A stretch of DNA of 64,000 bases from Lentisphaerae bacterium GWF2_49_21 (GTDB lineage: Bacteria; Verrucomicrobiota; Lentisphaeria; Victivallales; GWF2-50-93): assembly GCA_001804805.1 (NCBI GenBank), contig MHBH01000080.1, forward strand, positions 1-64,000, in the 5' to 3' direction. Below, in pieces: positions 37,310 to 46,778 of this stretch. Made by a program: the position numbers and the translations under genes. Under the pieces are notes generated by a model, which saw only the letters and a list, made by a program, of their open reading frames with translations, was not told where the DNA came from and did no database searches. Numbering within the stretch: the first letter of the stretch is position 1; each line of letters begins with the position of its first letter.

Positions 37310-38163
37310 CTGTTTTCTGCATGTAGGGCAGTTCTCGATGAGAACGCCTCTTAAAGCAACCGCGCTCATCCGCCGTCCCCCGTCGCCAAGGGGCTTCCGC
37401 CTTCGTATAGAGACTTCGGCGCGACATGATGGGGGACACGGTCGCGTCCTGTAGATATCGGAGAAGATTCCGTCTACGCAAGGCCTACGCCGTGACAAGA
37501 TGGTGGACAGGCTTCGAGCGGGGTAAAAAGAGAGTCCAAGAAGATGCCGGCAGTATCCCCGTCGAATGACAGGCGGGACGCCTGTCCTACATTCTGGAGT
37601 CCAAGAAGGTGCTGGCGCGCCATAGGAAAGAGAACCGTTCCTTCCGTCCCTTCAGGACGAAATCTTTTTGGATCCGTTACCTATGGTTGAAACCATAGGC
37701 TGTATTACTCAACGCCTTCAGCGTTGATGAAGTGTAGCACAGGCGAAACGCCTGTTCCTTCTCCTGTATTTCCATGGTTTTCAATGACACAATGGCATGC
37801 GAGACGCCTGTCCTACATTCTGCTAAGAACAGAATCAAATCCTATACTATCAACTACTGGCACCAATGCCTTACAAGAAGTTGCCGGCAAGATGCCGGCG
37901 CTCCTGTGGAAAGCGGACACAGATCCGCATCAGGAAAAAAGAAAAGCGGCACAGGGGTGCCGCACTCCAAAGATTGCTTCGCAATCATAAATTAATCACA
38001 GGCATCCTCCTTCGCATGGACGCTACGGCGGACAAGAGATGCCTGTGTTACATTGTTAATCGTCTCGAAATAGTATGGAGTTTCAAAATAACGGAGGGCG
38101 GGTTTTCTTACCCGCCAGGGAAAACCCGCGCTCCGTTGAAGAGGAAAAGCATTGAGACGATCA
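37310..38163. repeat. Repeat region after the YafQ-type toxin
   Basis: It contains second copies of block B (37516-37627) and block C (about 37641-37727), and GGCGAGACGCCTGTCC-type repeats (37731-37815). A reversed copy of the 25956-25984 terminator hairpin lies at about 37939-37967. An inverted CGGGTTTTC pair sits near 38100-38135, next to the end of the GH9 gene. No supported gene. Confidence 0.6.
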
Positions 38164-41100
38164 TTACCTCTTCTGGGCGGCTAGATAGCCCCAGACAAAG
38201 ACGTTCTGCTGCCAGGTGTCGATGACGAACTCGTTGGTCGAGACCAGAATCCAGACATCGAAGTAGGCTTCCTGCAGCGGCCAGCCGTAGACGTCGGGCC
38301 AGAGCTGTTCGGGCTTGTTGACGAACTGCATGTTGATGTCCCAGAAGCTACCGCGGAAGTTCCAGATGTCGGAGTTTCCGAACACCGAGAGTCCGACAGG
38401 CGTCGGCTGTCCCGAGGAACGGGCGTCGAGCTGCAGCGGGTTCTTAACGGGGTTGGAGCCCATGCCGGTGGTATAGACGATGTTGCCAGGGTTGCATCCC
38501 ATTCCGAACTGGCATGACTGGATGGCGCCCTCGAGATATTTCTTGTCGCCGGTCAGGAAGTGGGCGCGCGCCACCTCCATGCCGCCAGAGACGCTGAAGA
38601 AGCCTGCGAACATGGGCCTTCCTTTTTCGCGGCAGGTGACGTTGAAGGCGTTGTTCTTTGCGTAGTCCATGGAGAAGTCTGCCAGCTTGAGCACGGCGGC
38701 ACGGGCGTTCTTCTTGATTTCAGGATCGGTCTTGGCGTCGTCCATGCGGGCATAGAGGAATGCGGCGTCGGTCTGGATGCCCCCGCCCCAGGAACAGATG
38801 TCCTGTCCGGGCTTCTTCAGGAAGGTGCCTTCCATGAATACATCGTGATATTTCTTGTCGCCTGTGATGTCATAGAGCACCAGTGCCGAGGCGTTGCGCC
38901 AGTCCTTGGCCTGCCAGAGCTCTCCTTTCATCTTGTCGAGGGTTTTATCGGCGACCTTCTTGGCGTAGTCCGCTTCGGCCCAGGTGAAGGCCTTCACGGC
39001 GCTGTCCTCGTAGACCTTCGCGAGTTCCGGCTTGATCGGCCGCAAAACCTTCGCAGCGCGCGCCGCCACGGCGGCGTAGAACCAGGAGTCACGGATATTC
39101 GGTGCGAGGACATAGAGATGCTGCGTGGAGAGCCAGCTAATCTCGCCCGACATCGGGTCGGTCTCCGATTCGATGCCATAGGGGATTCCTCCGTCGGGAA
39201 GCTGTATGCGGCGGAAACAGTCGACCTCCCAGAGCGCTTCGGTGATGATGTCGGGTATGCCTTCTCCGGAAGTGGGAGGGATGTTGAGCTTGATCTTGCT
39301 GAAATATTCCGGCATGATCTCAATCAGTTCCAGCTGCGAGAAGGTGGTGTTCATGTGGGTGACGCGGCGCGGGTTCCAGTCACCGGCGTCATGATAGCCG
39401 CCCCAGGCGTTCTTGATCACTTCGCCAGTGTCGGTCTTGGGCAGATCTTTCATGTTGTACTGCCCTTTTTCCATGACGTCGAAGGTGGCGCGGGTGACCA
39501 CGCAGCCGTCATCGGGGTGGAAGTCGCGGGGCTTCTTGTATTCGCTGTAGGGCGGACCGACCTCGATGCCGCTACGGTTGTTGTAGAGGCCTTTCATCTG
39601 GAGCTGGAAAGCCTTTTCCCAGACCGATTCGCCGATCTGGAACGGGTAGCTCGAACCAATGCCTTCCACGCAGACACGGAAGGTGCCGGGGGTATTGAAG
39701 GCGCTGAAGTCCATCTTGTATACTGCGGTCTGCGCGTAGTTCTTGGCGGGCTTGGTCCAGAGCTCCTCCTTGCCGTCGATGTCCATGACCAGCTCAACCT
39801 TGCCGTTGAATACGGGCTTGCCGCTGCCGTCCTCGACGATGGAGAAATTCAGTCCGTCGGGGAACTTCAAGGCACCGCCGGTCCCGAGCCATACCGAGAG
39901 CAGCGCCCTCTTGTAGGGATCGTTCGGGTGGTAGCCGTTCTGGTTGACGTGGACGGCCTCGCTGAGCATTTTCGCATAGTCGACAGCGAACGTTGGGTTC
40001 GGGTTCTTGAGGTTGATCTTCTCGGTCTTGACCGAATATGTCTTTCCAGCCTTGAGGGTGGACGGCATCTTCAGGTAGACGCGGTGGCGCGTCGGATAAT
40101 TGCCTCCGGGCAGCGGCACGTTGGTAGGAATGGACTTGCGGTGGACTTTTGCCGGCTTGACGCCGTTGGCGAAGTCCGGGTCGTCCTGTGAGGTGACAGT
40201 GAAATTATCGGGGTCGTCGGCGAGGAAATAGAGGAAGGGGTCGCCTGCGATGTTTTCGCCGTTGGTCAGCCAGTCGAGCTTGATGCCCTGCAGGATGCCG
40301 AGGAATTTGCCGTTGCGCATGAGCTTGGCGCGGCGGATTCCGTTGTTCGCTCCGCCGTCGGGCCATTTCTCCTCAATCTTCTGGTCTCCTTCCTGAGGTT
40401 CATATTTGACAATGGTCGATGATTTTATCCACTGGGCTTCGACGGTGAGGGAGAGGATGTCGGGTGCGACCAGGGAGACGTTCACGAGAGTCGGCGAATT
40501 CTCGCCGCTGTAGCCGTAGCTCTTGATCATGGCGGCGCGCTTCTTGGCGGCAGCCTGCTTCTCATCCTCGGCCTTTTTCACAGCAGCGGCCACTTCTTCG
40601 GCCTGCACTTTCACGTAGGCCTCGCGGTCGGCCAGAATCTTCGCGTCCGGCTCCACGAGGAGCAGGGCGTCGATCTCTACGTCGAGGGTTGCTTTGCTCC
40701 AGTCGCCGCCCACGTGGAACTGGGTGACGTTCGTCAGATCCACGTCGCCCGGCTTGTCAGGGCTGTCCTTGTCTTCCTTCACATTCGGATTCGAGAGCGC
40801 GGCGGAACCCTTCGCCGTGACGATGGTGAATTCATCTGCCGGCGCCGGCGTCTGGAAGGTCCAGCGTCCGCTGTGCCCCTTGCTGTCCGAGATGATGACG
40901 TACAGCCCCTTCCCGGTGTTCGCCGGGTTCGCCTTGATCTTGAGCGCGGGAGAGCGGCTGGCATATGCCGAGAGATCCATCTTGAGGTTGACTCCGCCGC
41001 CGCCCGAGCACTTCAGTCCCTTCAGTACGAGGTGGCCGTTGGCGGCCGTCACCTTGTCCTGCCAGTCCACGTAGGTGAAATCCAGCGTCTTGTTGAAATC

Positions 41101-41223
41101 GTTCAAGACAAACGGTGCGGCAGGCGCGGCATCGGCGGCGGCTACGTCGCCACACAGGGCGGTGAATGCGATTACGGCCAGTGACAATACCAGAGCCCGT
41201 CCTGAAAATAATTTCCTGATCAT
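38164..41223 (-). CDS. Secreted glycoside hydrolase family 9 enzyme, second copy
   Basis: This 1019-residue paralogue of the enzyme at 4390 has the same layout: signal peptide (about 1-30), CBM-like domain (about 38-185), Ala/Glu/Lys-rich helix (about 195-235), Ig-like and cellulase N-terminal domains (VHVNQNGYHPND), then the GH9 catalytic domain. Asp612 and Asp615 lie in HDAGDWNPRR and Glu985 in PLQEAYFDV, so the catalytic set is complete. It probably cuts beta-1,4-glucan outside the cell. GGAG precedes the ATG. It has its own operator-containing promoter at 41274-41302. A long antisense frame inside it is only a composition effect. Confidence 0.9.
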   Translation of the reverse strand: MIRKLFSGRALVLSLAVIAFTALCGDVAAADAAPAAPFVLNDFNKTLDFTYVDWQDKVTAANGHLVLKGLKCSGGGGVNLKMDLSAYASRSPALKIKANPANTGKGLYVIISDSKGHSGRWTFQTPAPADEFTIVTAKGSAALSNPNVKEDKDSPDKPGDVDLTNVTQFHVGGDWSKATLDVEIDALLLVEPDAKILADREAYVKVQAEEVAAAVKKAEDEKQAAAKKRAAMIKSYGYSGENSPTLVNVSLVAPDILSLTVEAQWIKSSTIVKYEPQEGDQKIEEKWPDGGANNGIRRAKLMRNGKFLGILQGIKLDWLTNGENIAGDPFLYFLADDPDNFTVTSQDDPDFANGVKPAKVHRKSIPTNVPLPGGNYPTRHRVYLKMPSTLKAGKTYSVKTEKINLKNPNPTFAVDYAKMLSEAVHVNQNGYHPNDPYKRALLSVWLGTGGALKFPDGLNFSIVEDGSGKPVFNGKVELVMDIDGKEELWTKPAKNYAQTAVYKMDFSAFNTPGTFRVCVEGIGSSYPFQIGESVWEKAFQLQMKGLYNNRSGIEVGPPYSEYKKPRDFHPDDGCVVTRATFDVMEKGQYNMKDLPKTDTGEVIKNAWGGYHDAGDWNPRRVTHMNTTFSQLELIEIMPEYFSKIKLNIPPTSGEGIPDIITEALWEVDCFRRIQLPDGGIPYGIESETDPMSGEISWLSTQHLYVLAPNIRDSWFYAAVAARAAKVLRPIKPELAKVYEDSAVKAFTWAEADYAKKVADKTLDKMKGELWQAKDWRNASALVLYDITGDKKYHDVFMEGTFLKKPGQDICSWGGGIQTDAAFLYARMDDAKTDPEIKKNARAAVLKLADFSMDYAKNNAFNVTCREKGRPMFAGFFSVSGGMEVARAHFLTGDKKYLEGAIQSCQFGMGCNPGNIVYTTGMGSNPVKNPLQLDARSSGQPTPVGLSVFGNSDIWNFRGSFWDINMQFVNKPEQLWPDVYGWPLQEAYFDVWILVSTNEFVIDTWQQNVFVWGYLAAQKR

Positions 41224-41273
41224 ATGCTCTCCTCGATGATAGGTATTTTAATTTTTCTCCGTGAATAGCCCAT

Positions 41274-41302
41274 AGAGTAGTGCAACCGGTTGCAAATATC
41301 AA
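41274..41302 (-). promoter_or_regulatory. Promoter with TGCAACCGGTTGCA operator for second GH9
   Basis: On the minus strand a -35 TTGATA (41302-41297) and a -10 TACTCT (41279-41274) are 17 bp apart. The perfect palindrome TGCAACCGGTTGCA lies at 41281-41294, 2 bp after the -35. The geometry is the same as at 3302-3330 and 12565-12593. Confidence 0.8.
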
Positions 41303-42149
41303 GCCGGGAAAAATACAATTATTTAAAATAAAACAGAGTTATCCCACAGGATGACGGATGGATGGATGAAATCTTTTTTGGGCTTTTGGAAATCAAGCAA
41401 AAATGTTCTCGCACAAAGGCACAAAGGCACAAAGCCGCAAAGTAGGAATAATTGGTTTCAAGAGTGCTCCAAGGTTAATAAAATATGGACTGGGACAAAG
41501 GATTATTCGGAAACGGATGTCCGCTTCCGAATAATTCTTTCGTCTGCTCATGACCTTTCTTTGAAAGGTTGTTTGCGATGGATTCGACAAGCTCACCATA
41601 AACAAACATATTTTACGGGATTAAAACTTGGTGTCTCTGTGACTCCGTGCGAAGATATCTTCAACGGAAGCCCTCCTGCGTCAGGATATGGATTGTTGAA
41701 AAATACAGTGATTGATTCCGAAATGTCGCCAAGATAAGACACAACTAAAGTTGTGAACTCCTACAAACTGATGTCTCAATCCTGATCATCACGTAACCAA
41801 GTTTTACGCACAAGCTACATGCATTCAAAGGGCATGAATTATGCTTTGTAAACTATGGGGATTTCTGATAATTAGGAATGCCCCGGATTCAATCATCCTC
41901 GAAAGGCAGTGGGTTGAACGCGATAAGCGAAATCGCTTTACATAACAACACTGTCCCAAATAAGCTGGGACGGATGGTTGGATGTCTGGATGATTGGATG
42001 AATGGGTTTGAAATGAATCAGAAAACGAGTTCTTATTTCTCTTTTTCATTTTTTCACATCCATCCAGCTTGCCTCGCCATAGCTTCCCAGCGACGGCGGG
42101 TCATCCATTAATCCATCCATCCTGAAAACTAAATCGAGGAGGATGTGTC
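41303..42149. repeat. Repeat-rich intergenic region before PilC/GspF
   Basis: A long repeat at about 41478-41648 matches 30810-30957 but carries a 21-bp insert at 41582-41602. Low-complexity GGATGGATG-type tracts lie near 41353-41370 and 41970-42120. A palindromic mobile element is at 42068-42100. No supported gene. Confidence 0.6.
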
Positions 42150-43427
42150 ATGCCGTTATTTAAATATGTGGCGATGGATACAGTTGGCAAGGAGATAAAA
42201 GGATGTCTTGAGGCCGCCAGCGAGCAGGCCGTCAACCTGACGCTGAAGGAGCAGGGATTGTTCCTGACGGCTGTCAGCGAGGGCTCATCGAAGAAACCGG
42301 CTAAAATGGCGAGAGCGGAGGTCAAGGGCGGGTCGAAGGGCTCGATGATGGCGGGCTTGAATCTTTCGTTCGGACAGCCGGGGCTGAAACGCAAGGACCT
42401 GATGATTTTCACCAGGCAGCTGTCGATCCTGCTGGATGCGGGACTTCCGCTGGTCCAGTCACTGCGGATCCTCGAGGACCAGTCGACGAACAAGGCTGAA
42501 AAGAACATCCTCGGGAATTCCGCCAGGTACATAGAGGAAGGATTGACATTTTCCGAGGCGCTCACCCAGAATCCGAAATCGTTCGACAAGCTGTACATCA
42601 ACATGGTGAGGGCCGGCGAGGCGTCGGGCGCGATGGAGAAGATACTCAACCGTCTGGCTGAACTCCTCGAAAAGGCCGCAAGGCTCACAGCGAAGATCAA
42701 GTCGGCGATGGTGTATCCGATCGTCGTGCTTTCGATAGCCGTGATCATTACGTCGGGACTGATGATCTTCATCGTCCCAAGGTTCGAGACCATGTTTGCC
42801 GAACTTCTGGGGGATAAGCCGCTGCCGGCGCTCACCCGCTACGTGATCGAGATCAGCAACATGCTGAAGGACCATATACTGGCGACGATAATCGTCATAG
42901 TCTTCCTCTGCGCCGCCTACAAACTGGCAAACAGGACAGCGAAGGGGAAGTTCGCGTTCGACTGGATTAAATACCGCATGCCCCTTTTCGGCCCCATCAT
43001 CTCGAAGTCGGCCATAGCCAGGTTCTCGAGGACCCTCAGCACGCTGATGTCGTCGGGGGTGCCGGTGCTCAACGCCCTCCAGATCGTGAAGGAGACATCG
43101 GGGAGCGAAGTGGTTTCAGCAGCGGTCCAGAAAGTCCATGACGCCGTCAAGGAGGGTGAAAGCATAGCCAAGCCCCTGGCGGCGACGCATATCTTCCCCA
43201 AGATGGTCGTCAGCATGATCCAGGTGGGCGAGCAGACCGGAAAACTGCCGGACATGCTCGAGAGGATAGCGGACACCTACGACGAAGACGTGGACAATGC
43301 GGTCGATGCGTTCACCTCGATGCTCGAGCCTCTGATGATCGTGGTACTGGCGGTGCTTGTCGGGACAATCGTAATTGCCCTCTTCATGCCGATGATCACG
43401 ATCATAACCGAGATGGGAAAAGGGTGA
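42150..43427 (+). CDS. PilC/GspF-family inner-membrane platform protein
   Basis: This 425-residue protein has an N-terminal region MPLFKYVAMDTVGKEIKGCLEA typical of the family. Two T2SSF domains follow (about 90-215 and 290-415), each with the pattern FTRQLSILLDAGLPLVQSL / FSRTLSTLMSSGVPVLNAL. It has three membrane segments (about 190-215, 245-265, 390-415). In known systems it anchors the ATPase and assembles pilins or pseudopilins. No ATPase, peptidase or secretin gene lies beside it. It may serve the four prepilin-like proteins of the window; this link is inference. GAGGAGG precedes the ATG. Confidence 0.9.
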   Translation: MPLFKYVAMDTVGKEIKGCLEAASEQAVNLTLKEQGLFLTAVSEGSSKKPAKMARAEVKGGSKGSMMAGLNLSFGQPGLKRKDLMIFTRQLSILLDAGLPLVQSLRILEDQSTNKAEKNILGNSARYIEEGLTFSEALTQNPKSFDKLYINMVRAGEASGAMEKILNRLAELLEKAARLTAKIKSAMVYPIVVLSIAVIITSGLMIFIVPRFETMFAELLGDKPLPALTRYVIEISNMLKDHILATIIVIVFLCAAYKLANRTAKGKFAFDWIKYRMPLFGPIISKSAIARFSRTLSTLMSSGVPVLNALQIVKETSGSEVVSAAVQKVHDAVKEGESIAKPLAATHIFPKMVVSMIQVGEQTGKLPDMLERIADTYDEDVDNAVDAFTSMLEPLMIVVLAVLVGTIVIALFMPMITIITEMGKG

Positions 43428-43765
43428 TTTGGGGAAGTTACCATTAATCGGTAATCAGTGGTCAGGTGACAGTAATCAGACGACAGAGGACAGACGACAG
43501 GTGTCAGTAAGATTGACCACGGAGGCACAGAGTTAAAATTAATTGGGAACGCTGAAGGCGTTCCAGGAATGGGATAAAAAATAGTGTGTGGCAGGGTTTC
43601 ACCCCATAGCATGCGGAATCCCGAAGGTTATCATCCTCTTGCCACGGTAGTGTTTTACCCCATGGGAAAGCAGGTTTTCACCCCATGGCGGGCATGCGTG
43701 TCACGGCTTATACTGCTTTCAGAGAGAAAGATTGATTTTAAAACAAGTAAAAGAGGAGAACGACC
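43428..43765. other. Intergenic region after PilC/GspF
   Basis: No gene seen. Three short units reading TTTCACCCCAT or TTTACCCCAT occur between about 43597 and 43690. The first part has GGTCAGGTGACAG-like low-complexity sequence. Confidence 0.4.
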
Positions 43766-43918
43766 ATGTTATACACAATTGCAATTATTCTGATTGTGCT
43801 TTGGCTGTTGGGGTTGATTACATCATATACGATGAGTGGATTTGTCCATGTTCTGCTTGTCGTCGCAATCATCATGATTCTTGTGAATTTCATAGGTGGC
43901 GGCCGCAGGACGGCTTGA
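43766..43918 (+). CDS. lmo0937-type small hydrophobic membrane protein, 50 aa
   Basis: The frame begins MLYTIAIILIVLWLLGLITS, continues YTMSGFVHVLLVVAIIMILV and ends NFIGGGRRTA. This matches the small lmo0937-family membrane proteins (pattern MLxTIAxILxxLWLLGLxxSYTxGGFIHxLLVxAI), with two hydrophobic helices and a basic tail. GAGGAGAA is 6 bases before the ATG. Relatives are widespread and often stress-induced; the molecular role is unknown. It is monocistronic as far as can be seen. Confidence 0.8.
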   Translation: MLYTIAIILIVLWLLGLITSYTMSGFVHVLLVVAIIMILVNFIGGGRRTA

Positions 43919-44163
43919 ACCGTGACCGGAATCAGCGATGTGATTATGAAATTCCCAATGCAGGCCTCCGCATTTTGAAATATGGGGTGGGAATTATTGC
44001 CTCCGTCCCTGCAGGATTCATCATCGTATTTCATGTATGACAACGTATAATACGCACGCTAAAGCTGTGAACTCCAACGAGTGGAATAAATCCATTTAGC
44101 TTATATTCTGACTTCCATATTCCCGAACTTTAGCACTCCCGCACTCCCGAACTTCTCTTGAAT

Positions 44164-45459
44164 CTATTTCTTCTCGCCGACGTCCTTGATTTCCTTCGGG
44201 GTGATCACATACCTCATGCATTTCTTCATCTCATAGCCGTGAGTGCAGCCCTGCTTCACTTCCATCGACTTGTTCTCGTGAGGGATGTTGTTGTAGACGA
44301 TCCACACGCTGGACGGCGGACAGGTGTAGTCGCCGTAGTTGGCAATGAGATGGACCTTGGAATTGATGCGTTTCGCATGGAAGACGGGGTCGAAGTAGTT
44401 CAGGGCTTCATTGTAGTCAGGACGCCATCCGCGGAGCCTGCCCAGGGTGATACCGCCGAAATCGCAGCACCATGGAGACCATATGCTGCTGGAGCTGACA
44501 TCCTTGTCCAAAGCGGCACCCCACAGGCCCTGCAGTCCGCCCTGGCTCCCGCCGTTGCTCTGCAGATCCTTGCCGTTCCATTCTGGAAGGGACTTCACGT
44601 ATTCCAAAGCCCGCATAACGCGCATTGCCATTCCGTAGTAGTAGGTTTTTTCGCGGTCGGTGTTCTCATCCTTCTTGAAACAGTAGTTCTGAAGATCCTT
44701 CTGCAGCTGCTTGAAATACTCGTCATCCTTGCCGAGTTCCATTCCGTGTGCGTTCACATCGAAGACGATCGCCTTGTCATTCAGCCCGCCGGGAGGAGTG
44801 TGCTTCCTGACTCCGTATCCGTGGAACTGCAGGATGCCGAGCAATGATTTCTCCTTGGCGTCCGCGGGAACAGTCAGATAGCCGGTCACCGGCCTTGGAC
44901 CGGCGCAGTCGATCTTCACCTCATAGATCTTGACCTTGGGATTCTTGCTGGGCACTTCCTTTTGTTCCGCCTTGAGCGGGACTTCCGCCAGCTTTGCTTT
45001 GGTGGCTTTCCAGAATTCATCGAAATCCTTCGGCTCCTCGACGGTTATCAGCTTTTCCGGATCCACGCATGCGCCGCCGTCAAAGAAAATATTTCCGTTC
45101 TTGTTGTCTCCCCAGCCACCTACAAACCCCTGCAGGTTCTTGCCGTCTTCTCCGAACGCGTGTGCCAGGATGCGGACGAATCCGGGCTTGTCAGTTGAAG
45201 TGGTAACTGTCAGCCCTTTTTCATCTACGACACCTTCGCCTTTCTCGGTCTTTCCGTCATCGCCAGTGCGCGTCCATTTCACTGTCTTGCCGGCGACCGG
45301 GCTTCCATTGTCAAGGACACGGAGGGTGAACACCATTTTCTCGCCAGGCTTGTAAATCGCCACATCCTTGTCAGTCGTGCCACGGATGGAATATTCGGCG
45401 GCGCCTGCGGTTAAAGCCAGCAGCAGACATGACAACAGGCACAATGCTTTTCTCGACAT
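44164..45459 (-). CDS. Secreted Axe1-type acetyl xylan esterase
   Basis: This is a 431-residue exported protein (signal peptide about 1-21, ending AGAAEY). An N-terminal Ig-like domain (about 25-120) precedes an Axe1/cephalosporin deacetylase domain. The nucleophile Ser305 lies in GGSQGG, the Asp in NYGDYTCPPSSVW and the His in CTHGYEM. The family removes acetyl groups from xylan and other sugars, helping glycanases reach their substrate. GGAGGAT precedes the ATG at 45459; an upstream ATG at 45477 lacks a site. It stands alone, with no CCGGTT operator. Confidence 0.88.
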   Translation of the reverse strand: MSRKALCLLSCLLLALTAGAAEYSIRGTTDKDVAIYKPGEKMVFTLRVLDNGSPVAGKTVKWTRTGDDGKTEKGEGVVDEKGLTVTTSTDKPGFVRILAHAFGEDGKNLQGFVGGWGDNKNGNIFFDGGACVDPEKLITVEEPKDFDEFWKATKAKLAEVPLKAEQKEVPSKNPKVKIYEVKIDCAGPRPVTGYLTVPADAKEKSLLGILQFHGYGVRKHTPPGGLNDKAIVFDVNAHGMELGKDDEYFKQLQKDLQNYCFKKDENTDREKTYYYGMAMRVMRALEYVKSLPEWNGKDLQSNGGSQGGLQGLWGAALDKDVSSSSIWSPWCCDFGGITLGRLRGWRPDYNEALNYFDPVFHAKRINSKVHLIANYGDYTCPPSSVWIVYNNIPHENKSMEVKQGCTHGYEMKKCMRYVITPKEIKDVGEKK

Positions 45460-45762
45460 GATATCCTCCATATTCATTTATGTTCGAAGTTTTTTATGCG
45501 AAATGAAAAGGCAATATACATTCCCGGCAGGGACATGCAATTGCCGAGAGGCAGTTGTCAGTAATCAGACGACAGAGGGCAGACGACAGAGGACAGCCTG
45601 CCGCGGCGTAGCCTTGGAGAAGACGGGAGGTCGGAAGTTGAGACATAAACTCGGATCCCTTGATTCCATGGGCTCTCCGGATTACTATGGTGTCCCCATC
45701 CAATTTTTGCATTTTATTTTTAGTACGGATTAAGTAAACGACATAGTTTACTGAATACGTAC
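45460..45762. repeat. Intergenic region with palindromic element
   Basis: A copy of the palindromic mobile element occupies 45597-45627 (CCTGCCGCGGCGTAGCC to GAAGACGGG), within GACAGAGGACAG-type low-complexity sequence. No gene seen. Confidence 0.55.
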
Positions 45763-46035
45763 CTACAACGCCTGCAGGATCGCATAGCAGATGAAGACGA
45801 GGAATGCATTCATGGCCATTCCTGCGACCGACATCCATTTCATGTTCTCATGCTTGACGAGTCCTTCAATTCCGCAGATTATCCCTGCGCAGGCCGCCGT
45901 AATCATCACCATAAGCAGGGAGCTGGCGGGCAAAGCCAGAGTATGATTGATGCCCTGCATGAGAAAAGCAGACACGAGCAGGATCATGGGCATGCATATT
46001 GAAACGGTACTGTAATATGTCTCATGTACTTTCAT
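45763..46035 (-). CDS. Small multi-span membrane protein, 90 aa
   Basis: The protein is not recognised. Three hydrophobic segments are visible (about 10-28, 36-56, 68-88), with short charged loops (EGLVKHENMKW). AAAGGAG lies 7 bases before the ATG, a strong reason to accept it as a gene. It is separated by repeat-rich DNA from its neighbours and has no obvious partner. Confidence 0.65.
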   Translation of the reverse strand: MKVHETYYSTVSICMPMILLVSAFLMQGINHTLALPASSLLMVMITAACAGIICGIEGLVKHENMKWMSVAGMAMNAFLVFICYAILQAL

Positions 46036-46441
46036 GAGAGACTCCTTTCCTGTTCCAGGATCCCTTGAAGCAGATATTATGCCAGAAAAATCCTCTTAGT
46101 AATCGGCAATCAGTAAACAGTGAGCAGTGAGAGATCCACGCGGCAAGTCGCAAAGAAGCAATTAACCGCTGATGAACGCGGATAAACACAGATTTTCCAC
46201 CACGAAGGACTCGAAGTTCACAAAGGGGAATCTGTTTAATAAAATATGGGCTTTCTGTGTTAATCTGCGTTTATCTGCGGTTGATTTGTACTTCGTGACT
46301 TAGTGGTCCCGACGCATGAGAGGGCCGGGATCTTCGACTTAGTGAGAGGATATCTTGATTTCCGGGATTCGGAAGTTCTATTTAACAATACACAATACGG
46401 CGGACGCATGATAAGAAGTCCGCCAGCAAAGGAGAAAAGAT
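46036..46441. other. Intergenic region
   Basis: No gene seen. The region carries TTCACCACGAAGGACTCGAAG-like and TTAATCTGCGTTTATCTGCGG-like low-complexity sequence of the kind found in the other gaps. Confidence 0.4.
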
Positions 46442-46729
46442 ATGGGATGCTTAATTGCAGCTGTCGCCCTGGCCGTGCCACGGGTGTTGATGTTCGTCGC
46501 CCTGCTGTTCACGGACTGGTTCGGACGTTCATTCGATACACATCTGTGGCCGATACTGGGATTCGTGTTCATGCCGTATACCACCCTCGCCTACATGGCG
46601 GCCATGCTGAACAACAATCATTCGCTGTCAGGCGGCTGGCTGGCGCTTTTTATTTTCGCCGTTCTTGTTGACGCCGGTCACTTTGGCGGAAGCGGGCTTA
46701 CGTACCGAAAAAAATCGAAAAATCCGTGA
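46442..46729 (+). CDS. Small membrane protein, 95 aa
   Basis: The protein is not recognised. Three hydrophobic stretches (about 3-25, 34-56, 64-80) end in a basic tail TYRKKSKNP. AGGAG lies 7 bases before the ATG. The pattern VALLFTDWFGRSFDTHLWPILGF and MPYTTLAYM resembles a family of short bacterial membrane proteins of unknown function. It has no operon partner. Confidence 0.7.
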   Translation: MGCLIAAVALAVPRVLMFVALLFTDWFGRSFDTHLWPILGFVFMPYTTLAYMAAMLNNNHSLSGGWLALFIFAVLVDAGHFGGSGLTYRKKSKNP

Positions 46730-46778
46730 GCACGGATAAGATATCATTATGATGACGGCTGCACTTAAGGGATGAAGA

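Noticed and set aside
35988-37727. Direct repeats resembling a CRISPR array
   Set aside because: Only two copies of each block, each over 90 bp and unevenly spaced, with genes between; no regular spacers and no cas genes.
38560-40191. A 543-codon open frame antisense to the second GH9 gene
   Set aside because: It lies wholly within a gene with full GH9 motifs, has no ribosome site and its product has no domain pattern. It is a by-product of GC-biased codon use.
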